Assembly (NCBI GenBank): GCA_031261485.1
Contig: JAISJO010000109.1
Coordinates: 1 to 58,323 of the forward strand
Direction: 5' to 3'
DNA: 58,323 nucleotides
DNA from: Propionibacteriaceae bacterium
GTDB lineage: Bacteria > Actinomycetota > Actinomycetes > Propionibacteriales > Propionibacteriaceae
Shown here: positions 52,901 to 58,323 of the stretch, in pieces
Position numbering within the stretch: position 1 is the first letter of the stretch
Layout of the letters: each line of letters opens with the position of its first letter
Translations under genes and position numbers: made by a program
Notes under the pieces: model-generated
Told to the model about the DNA's origin: nothing
What the model saw: only the letters and a program-made list of their open reading frames with translations
Database searches by the model: none

Positions 52901-54409
52901 CTACTTCTTTTCAGGCTGTGCCTCGGCAGCGTCGTCGGCTACCGCGAAGGGAACCGACGGTTGGAAGGCAGACGGGACAGCCGCGCCAGTGGGTGCGACT
53001 GATTCCCAGGCGTCGATGACATCTGGGGTTGCTTTGCCGTCAAGCCATGTCTTCATGAGGGCGGTGATGTCCAAACCGGTGGACGCCTTGACGACCGCAG
53101 GCAGCTTGACGAGGAGATCCGTGGAAATCTTGGTCACGCCGCTCGCCGATTCCGCGTCACCGATGACCGTGATCTGATCGATGTCACCTATGGGCTTGGC
53201 GGCCGCAGCCAACATCTCGGGCAGAGAGGTCAGTGTACGGTCGATGATGGCCTGCTGGCCGTACTTCGAGTAAGCCGCAGCGAGCAGTTCCTTGACTGCC
53301 GCTTCGGATTCGCCCTTGGCGCGGATGGCGTCGGCCTCAGCCAGACCAGCCGCTTTGATGGCGAACGCCTTGCCTTCACCTTCGCGGGTCAGACGCCTCT
53401 GTTCGGCTTCGGCGGCTGCCGTCACTTGTACGGCTTGGGCCTTGGCTCGCTGCTCAGCGGTGTACAACTCGGCGTCGGCTGCCTTCTGCGCTGCGTACAA
53501 CGATGCGTCGGCGCGGGCGCGTACCTCGGAGTCCAACTGCAACTTGGTCAACGTTGCGACCTGCTGGGCATTCGTCTGCTCGGCCTGGGTGACTCGTGCG
53601 TCCTGCGCAGCCTTCGTCATGGGGCCCACGGCCTCCGCCTCGGCCTCGGCCTGCGCGGTTTCCTTGAGGAAGTCGGCTTCCTTCAACTGTGCATCCTTAT
53701 TGGCGGAAGCGATGAGGATACGAGCCTCTGCCTTTGCCTTTGCTGCCTCTTGTTCGTTGCGCGCTTCGGCGACCTCAGCGGACTTGCGTACCTCGGCGGC
53801 TTGGGGACGGCCCAGGTTGGTGATGTAATCGACAGGGTCGGTGCTGATGCCATTGATCTGGAGAGTATCAACCCTCAAACCGGCATCTGACAAGGCAGAA
53901 GACGCAGCGTCTTGAATCTTGGTGGCCAGGCCCTCGCGGTCGCGCAGCATTTCCTCAATGGTCATGTTACCCACGACGCCACGCAGGGCACCGGCAAGGA
54001 TGGACTGGATGATGCGCGGAATCTCATCCTCGCGGCCAAGGAAGCGCTGGGCTGCCGAACGTACACCCTGAGGCGTGCCGTCGATCTTGGCCAGCGCAAC
54101 GGCGTCCACAACAACCTTGATGTTGTCTTTCGATACGCCTTCAGGGACCTGCATAGCAATCTCTGTTGCGTCCAGAGACAGGATGCGGCAGCGCTGTACG
54201 AAGGGCCAGATGAAGGCGCCCGCGCCCATGACGACTTTCAGCGCTCCCGACCCCTCAGCTCCTGGGGTGCGCTTGAAGCCTGTGATGATGAGCGCTTCGT
54301 TCGCGTCTGGAATCCTATATCTCTTCGCGACCGCGAAAACGAGAATCGCCAAGGCGAGGATGATGACGAGGATAGCGAGTACCGTCACGATGGGACCGCT
54401 GATGGGCAT
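52901..54409 (-). CDS. Flotillin-like SPFH protein
   Basis: 502 residues. ATG at 54409 directly after the previous stop, with GGAAGG upstream. N-terminal membrane segment, then an SPFH domain (RYRIPDANEALIITGFKR, QVPEGVSKDNIKVVVDAVALAK, IPRIIQSILAGALRGVVGNM). A long Glu/Ala/Lys-rich coiled coil follows at about 225-380 (AEVRKSAEVAEARNEQEAAK). The tail is acidic. Flotillins scaffold ordered membrane domains. Its partner is the NfeD-like gene just upstream. Confidence 0.95.
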   Translation of the reverse strand: MPISGPIVTVLAILVIILALAILVFAVAKRYRIPDANEALIITGFKRTPGAEGSGALKVVMGAGAFIWPFVQRCRILSLDATEIAMQVPEGVSKDNIKVVVDAVALAKIDGTPQGVRSAAQRFLGREDEIPRIIQSILAGALRGVVGNMTIEEMLRDREGLATKIQDAASSALSDAGLRVDTLQINGISTDPVDYITNLGRPQAAEVRKSAEVAEARNEQEAAKAKAEARILIASANKDAQLKEADFLKETAQAEAEAEAVGPMTKAAQDARVTQAEQTNAQQVATLTKLQLDSEVRARADASLYAAQKAADAELYTAEQRAKAQAVQVTAAAEAEQRRLTREGEGKAFAIKAAGLAEADAIRAKGESEAAVKELLAAAYSKYGQQAIIDRTLTSLPEMLAAAAKPIGDIDQITVIGDAESASGVTKISTDLLVKLPAVVKASTGLDITALMKTWLDGKATPDVIDAWESVAPTGAAVPSAFQPSVPFAVADDAAEAQPEKK

Positions 54410-54410
54410 A

Positions 54411-54947
54411 TTAGTACCTTCCGTAGATAGGGGGAACTGGGTCGTATGTGGTGTGGAGCGGGGCGACCTGGACGATATCCGGGCCGAGAATAGAAGTCAC
54501 GGTGACGGCTTCGCCGGATGTCACGTCAACGGCGGCGATGGCAGAGATTGTCCGGGGCGAACCGAGATAGGTTACCTGAACGAGACCGCGCGAACCCGCC
54601 GAGGAACCGGCAGTAATAATGCCTGTTGTCCCAACCATCTGGTCGAGAGCGAAAGCCTCGTCGGGGACTTCCGCATTCTTCAGCGCTCGGTACAACGCGA
54701 TGGCAACGCCGGCCATGGCCACGCCGATACCCAGACCGAGGGCGAGGGCGGGAATCGTGTCCCAGCCTTGGGCGGTACCGATGATTCCGCCACAACCCAT
54801 CCCGGTGAGGAAACCTCCCAGCGACGCGCCCGAGAAGATACCGGAACCGGAAAAGTCCATGTCCACGGAGTCGAGCAGGCCGTCGAAGATAAGCGAGACA
54901 AGCAGCATGAGGAAACCAACCGCTGCTGTGATAATAAACCCGGTCAT
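54411..54947 (-). CDS. NfeD/YqiJ-like flotillin partner
   Basis: 178 residues. ATG at 54947 with GGGGAG upstream. Three membrane segments in the first 110 residues, Gly-rich, followed by an OB-fold-like domain at about 115-178 (MVGTTGIITAGSSAGSRGLVQVTY, GEAVTVTSILGPDIVQVAPL). This matches the membrane partners that accompany flotillins. The gene is one base from the flotillin gene, so the two form an operon. Confidence 0.85.
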   Translation of the reverse strand: MTGFIITAAVGFLMLLVSLIFDGLLDSVDMDFSGSGIFSGASLGGFLTGMGCGGIIGTAQGWDTIPALALGLGIGVAMAGVAIALYRALKNAEVPDEAFALDQMVGTTGIITAGSSAGSRGLVQVTYLGSPRTISAIAAVDVTSGEAVTVTSILGPDIVQVAPLHTTYDPVPPIYGRY

Positions 54948-55115
54948 GCTCCCCTTTTCCTAGCAACACTGCACGGTGTGCAGCCACCTCATTTCTAGTG
55001 TCCCATAGTTTCGACCCACTGGAACCAAGGGGTGCCTGGGGATGTTCTTGAGCAGTGCGACTGACACGGGAGTAATGCGACAGGTCTAGGAGGATGCCGA
55101 CTAGTCAGTGACTCC

Positions 55116-56063
55116 CTAAAGTGTCCGCAACGCAGCCACGCACTGGTCCCGCCAACGACGTGCGCTGGGAAGCATGAGCGTCAAGCTCCAACATCCGTGC
55201 AACATGCCTTCGTACTGAGTGAACTCGACCGGGACGCCAGCCTCCTTGAGACGTTCGGCGTAGCGTCGGCCTTCGTCGCGGACAGGGTCAATTTCGCAGG
55301 TAAGGATGACGGCGCGTGGCAGTCCGCTGAGATCTGGTGCCAGCAGTGGTGAGACATAGGGATTTGTCGCGTCGGTTGGATCCGCAAGATAGCGCGGCGG
55401 CAGGGCAGCGGCCATTTGGGCGACTGCGGGGTATTCCTCGTCGAAAATGTGAATCGAGTCCGAGGACATCGTGAGGTCGACCACGGGAGCTTCTAGCAAC
55501 TGCAACTTCAGCGCCGGGCCGCCTTCGGCTTTGGCCTTGAGCGTGAGGGCTGCGGAGAGATTGCCCCCAGCGGAACCGCCTCCAATCCCTAGTCGCTCGG
55601 GGTCAATTCCGAGCAAGTCCGCATTGTCCGCCACCCAAGTCAGAGCAGCCCAGCAGTCATCGAAACCCGCCGGGAAAGGATTCTCCGGGGCGAGGCGGTA
55701 TTCGACGTTGACGACAACCACGCCAGCATTGGCGGCGAACCAACCGCAGGTTGCGTCCATCTCGGGAGACAGGGCCGAACCGGTGGACCATCCGCCACCG
55801 TGGATGTAGACCAAGCCGGGGCGCGGGCCTTGACCCGGTTCTGCTGGAGTGCGGTGGACCTTGACCAGAACGGGGTCTGCGTCTGTGGGACCGGGGATAT
55901 ACAGCGTGCTGACAAGGACATTTGCAGGTGCGGGTTCAATAGCGATGCCGACTTGGGCCTCAGCGCTGGCGAGTCCTTGGGCGCGTTCGACTTCGATGGG
56001 GATATCGGGCAAGTCTTGTGTGAGGCCAGTGACGAGCGGGCGAAGAATGGGATCGAGTGCCAT
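55116..56063 (-). CDS. Alpha/beta-hydrolase of the HSL (esterase) family
   Basis: 315 residues. ATG at 56063 with AAAGGA upstream; in-frame residues before it have no start signal. Oxyanion HGGG at 88-91 (YIHGGGW), nucleophile Ser164 in GGGSAGGN, and the acid and base in CEIDPVRDEG and GMLHGCW. HSL-type enzymes hydrolyse short acyl esters. Cytoplasmic. It follows the GH1 gene on the same strand and may share its transcript. Confidence 0.9.
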   Translation of the reverse strand: MALDPILRPLVTGLTQDLPDIPIEVERAQGLASAEAQVGIAIEPAPANVLVSTLYIPGPTDADPVLVKVHRTPAEPGQGPRPGLVYIHGGGWSTGSALSPEMDATCGWFAANAGVVVVNVEYRLAPENPFPAGFDDCWAALTWVADNADLLGIDPERLGIGGGSAGGNLSAALTLKAKAEGGPALKLQLLEAPVVDLTMSSDSIHIFDEEYPAVAQMAAALPPRYLADPTDATNPYVSPLLAPDLSGLPRAVILTCEIDPVRDEGRRYAERLKEAGVPVEFTQYEGMLHGCWSLTLMLPSARRWRDQCVAALRTL

Positions 56064-56156
56064 GATGAGTTCCTTTCCAGGGAGATTGATTGGGTAAGAT
56101 GTGTTGCTGAGCGAGTTGGGTTTGGCTGGGTCAGGTTGAGTCGTCAAGCTCGCGAG

Positions 56157-57332
56157 TCAGTTGAGTTGGTTGGCTTGGGCGACACCGCCAAGCCAAGCCA
56201 GTGAGGGTTTGGGTGTACGGACGAATGTACGGCGGTCAACCGCCACGAGGCCGAAAGTCGGAGCGTACGTCCCCCATTCGTAGTTGTCGAGCAGGCTCCA
56301 ATGGAAGTACCCGCGAACGTCAATGCCATCGGCAATTGCCTGGTGAAGTCCCTTGAGTGCGTCAGTTGTGTACGCGACACGATCAGCGTCGTCCGGTGTG
56401 GCGATGCCGTTTTCCGTGACGACGATAGGCAAGCCCGTGTACTCGGCCACGCGACGCACACACTCCTCCAAGGCTGGCGGATAGTACTCCCAGCCTGTCA
56501 ATGTGCGCTTGACATTCTGTTTGGGTGCGGGCAGTAGTTCTCCAGCGACGGCCTTGACGCGACGGCAGGTGTACGCCTGTACACCGACCCAGTCATCCCC
56601 AGCGGCGGCGTCATAGAAAACGTCCTCTGAAATGCGTTGGTATTCAGCGGCGAGTTCTTCCGCACCAGCTTCGGGATGGTATGTCTGAGAGGCAATCGAC
56701 CAACCCAGTTGTGCATATGGCAGGAGAGGCCGCAGGGCCTCACGTGCGGCATGGTGTCCTGCGATCAGGCCCGCAGTGTGTGCCGGGTCGGGCGCTGGCA
56801 GTTTCTGGGCGAAGTCCGCTGCGCCCGCCTGGGACATGACGGGGAACAGAGCCACCATGTTGGGCTCGTTGATGAGGCAGATATAACGCACGTTCTCCAG
56901 GGCAGGTGCGATGTAGGCGCAATACCGAGCGAAGAGTGTCGATGCGTCTGGATTCGCCCAACCGCCTTTGGTCGCCAACCACGCTGGATTGGTGGAGTGG
57001 TGCAAGGTGACCAGCGGTGTCAGACCATAGGCAATAGCCGTACTTACTATCTCTTGGTAATAGGCCAACTCGGCACTTGAAAACCGGCCGGGTGTCGGCT
57101 CGATGCGCGCCCACTCGATGGAGAACCGGTAAGCAGTCAGTCCGGCGTCGCGGGCAAGCGCCAAGTCCTCGCGCCAGCGGTGGTACGAGTCGCAAGCATC
57201 GCCCGAGGGTTCGGAGACGAAAGAGCCGGGCGCCTGTTCGAGGTGCCACCAGTCGGAAGCTATGTTGTTGCCCTCAATTTGGTGAGCCGATGTCGAGGCT
57301 CCCCATAGGAAGTTGTCGGGGAAGTGAGTCAT
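56157..57332 (-). CDS. GH1 family beta-glycosidase
   Basis: 391 residues, slightly short for GH1. ATG at 57332 with AAAGG upstream. N-terminal FLWGASTSAHQIEG; acid/base Glu156 in INEPN; nucleophile Glu307 in VTENG; substrate-site WSLLDNYEWG near the C-terminus. It hydrolyses beta-glucosides or related sugars in the cytoplasm. It lies with the MFS permease upstream and the esterase downstream, which suggests uptake and breakdown of an acylated or aryl glycoside. Confidence 0.94.
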   Translation of the reverse strand: MTHFPDNFLWGASTSAHQIEGNNIASDWWHLEQAPGSFVSEPSGDACDSYHRWREDLALARDAGLTAYRFSIEWARIEPTPGRFSSAELAYYQEIVSTAIAYGLTPLVTLHHSTNPAWLATKGGWANPDASTLFARYCAYIAPALENVRYICLINEPNMVALFPVMSQAGAADFAQKLPAPDPAHTAGLIAGHHAAREALRPLLPYAQLGWSIASQTYHPEAGAEELAAEYQRISEDVFYDAAAGDDWVGVQAYTCRRVKAVAGELLPAPKQNVKRTLTGWEYYPPALEECVRRVAEYTGLPIVVTENGIATPDDADRVAYTTDALKGLHQAIADGIDVRGYFHWSLLDNYEWGTYAPTFGLVAVDRRTFVRTPKPSLAWLGGVAQANQLN

Positions 57333-57432
57333 GGTGTGGTTGCCTTTCGGTGAAGCTGTTGGGTTCGAGGGTGTGGACTAGCCCTTACGGGGTAAGAGCG
57401 AGTGGTTGATCGTTGTGCTGGCCGTCGCTGAC

Positions 57433-58323
57433 CTAGCGGACTCGCTTGACTGTGAGTATGAATACGCCCGAGATCGCAGTCAGGATCAGGCCGCCGACAA
57501 AGACAGCGGGGTATCCACCTATGCCGACCAGGAGGCCCGCCAATGCTGGGGCGAAGATGCCGGAAGCCGTGTTGGCCACGGTGAGGAAGCCGAGGTCGCG
57601 GGCAGCGTTCTCTTGGTCGGGAAGGACCTCGACCATCATCGCCTGGTCGACCGAGATGAATGTGCCATAGGCAATGGACAGGGCAGCAATGGAGATGGGG
57701 AAGATGATGACGGAATGCACAGTCAGAAGCAAGGCGACACCGGCAGCGCCGACGATGCCTGCTGCGATGACAAAGGGCTTGCGACGTCCTGCCTTGTCAG
57801 ACAGTGGCCCCATGATGACGGTGAAGACTCCCGCGCCGACTGCCAAGATGATTCCAGACAAGGCGATCATCGACTGTGCGGTGGCCTCATCAGCCATGAA
57901 GTAATCAGTCAAGATATAGAGCTGGTATGCGAACGTCGTGACCAATCCCAGGAGGAAGAACACTCGACCGACGAATACGAACCAGAAGTCACGGTCCCCC
58001 GGTGGGCGCAATTCCTTGAGGAGGCTGCGGGCATCGAGGGGTTCGGCTGGGTCGTCGTTGCTCGGAACGGTTGGGAGAAGGAACCAGATGAGCAGGGCGG
58101 CGACAACTGTGGTCCATGGGACGATGGCCAGACCCAGTCGAGGCATAGGAATGAACCCGGCCGCGATGACACCGCCGACCGCGCCGCCCAAGAGGTTGCC
58201 CAGTCCTGCTAGTGCAGATGCGCGTCCGAGCAACTTGCGATCAACGCGGTCAGGCAAGAGGGCCGACAATGCCGCGACCATGATGTTGATCCCAATTTGG
58301 GCACCCGTGAACATGGCGACGAT
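57433..58323 (-). CDS. MFS permease, partial (C-terminal part)
   Basis: The frame is open to the right edge, so the start lies outside. The 296 visible residues include about eight helices with LGRASALAGLGNLLGGAVGG, a loop with LSDKAGRRKPFVIAAG and DQAMMVEVLPDQENAARDLG. The pattern resembles sugar-type MFS permeases, and the next gene downstream encodes a GH1 glycosidase, so a glycoside importer is likely. The 100 bases between them hold no obvious feature. Confidence 0.85.
   Translation of the reverse strand: MVAMFTGAQIGINIMVAALSALLPDRVDRKLLGRASALAGLGNLLGGAVGGVIAAGFIPMPRLGLAIVPWTTVVAALLIWFLLPTVPSNDDPAEPLDARSLLKELRPPGDRDFWFVFVGRVFFLLGLVTTFAYQLYILTDYFMADEATAQSMIALSGIILAVGAGVFTVIMGPLSDKAGRRKPFVIAAGIVGAAGVALLLTVHSVIIFPISIAALSIAYGTFISVDQAMMVEVLPDQENAARDLGFLTVANTASGIFAPALAGLLVGIGGYPAVFVGGLILTAISGVFILTVKRVR

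Overview
The window looks like a chromosomal segment of a host-associated, moderately high-GC actinobacterium, probably from the Actinomycetales. The reasons are a ClpC-type chaperone, actinobacterial-style glutamine-dependent NAD synthetase, a septum-formation lipoprotein, a YkoE-type ECF transporter, a VxTGG-like cell-wall sorting signal, frequent GTG and TTG starts, and many apparently leaderless genes (a TANNNT box exactly six bases before the start codon). I cannot name the genus from sequence alone.

Layout. 1-8947 (minus strand): a surface-fibre cluster with a SipW-like signal peptidase, two SipW-type (TasA/CalY-like) exported proteins, a TasA-like membrane- or wall-anchored protein, two tandem VWA proteins and the start of a class B sortase that runs off the left edge. 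9460-13005: clpC and a DUF4190 membrane protein. 13092-16269: a TPP riboswitch followed by ykoE, a double ATPase and EcfT, a thiamine-precursor ECF importer. 16472-20677: an IgGFc-binding/MucBP wall-anchored adhesin, divergent from a membrane protein with a sortase-like domain. 20749-25241: ilvD and nadE. 25254-29744: an overlapping HSP90 - helical repeat - YbjN gene set. 29867-36099: a TM2 protein, a PASTA-like lipoprotein, a lone HipB-like regulator, patB with a coupled 58-residue gene, DUF3737 and a uracil/xanthine permease. 36155-46573: a CoA-transferase, DUF1015, the septum lipoprotein, ppdK, a Fur-family regulator, ornithine carbamoyltransferase and DUF3592. 46793-58323: a tyrosine phosphatase, two toxin-antitoxin pairs, tatD-rsmA, an MFS exporter, flotillin with its NfeD-like partner, an esterase, a GH1 glycosidase and a partial MFS permease.

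The most interesting region is the first 9 kb. I infer that the SipW-like peptidase processes the TasA-like subunits, the VWA proteins act as adhesive components and the class B sortase anchors the structure. The VWA gene has been duplicated in tandem and left a fossil of the neighbouring gene between the copies.

The intergenic regions from 22 to 50 kb hold several unusual DNA elements: two copies of a three-stem palindrome with compensatory changes (33.5 and 38.7 kb), a 164-bp near-perfect palindrome (50.4 kb), a 127-bp repeat that flanks a toxin-antitoxin pair on both sides, a 39-bp tandem repeat, and a duplicated ppdK 3' end whose six codon differences are all synonymous.
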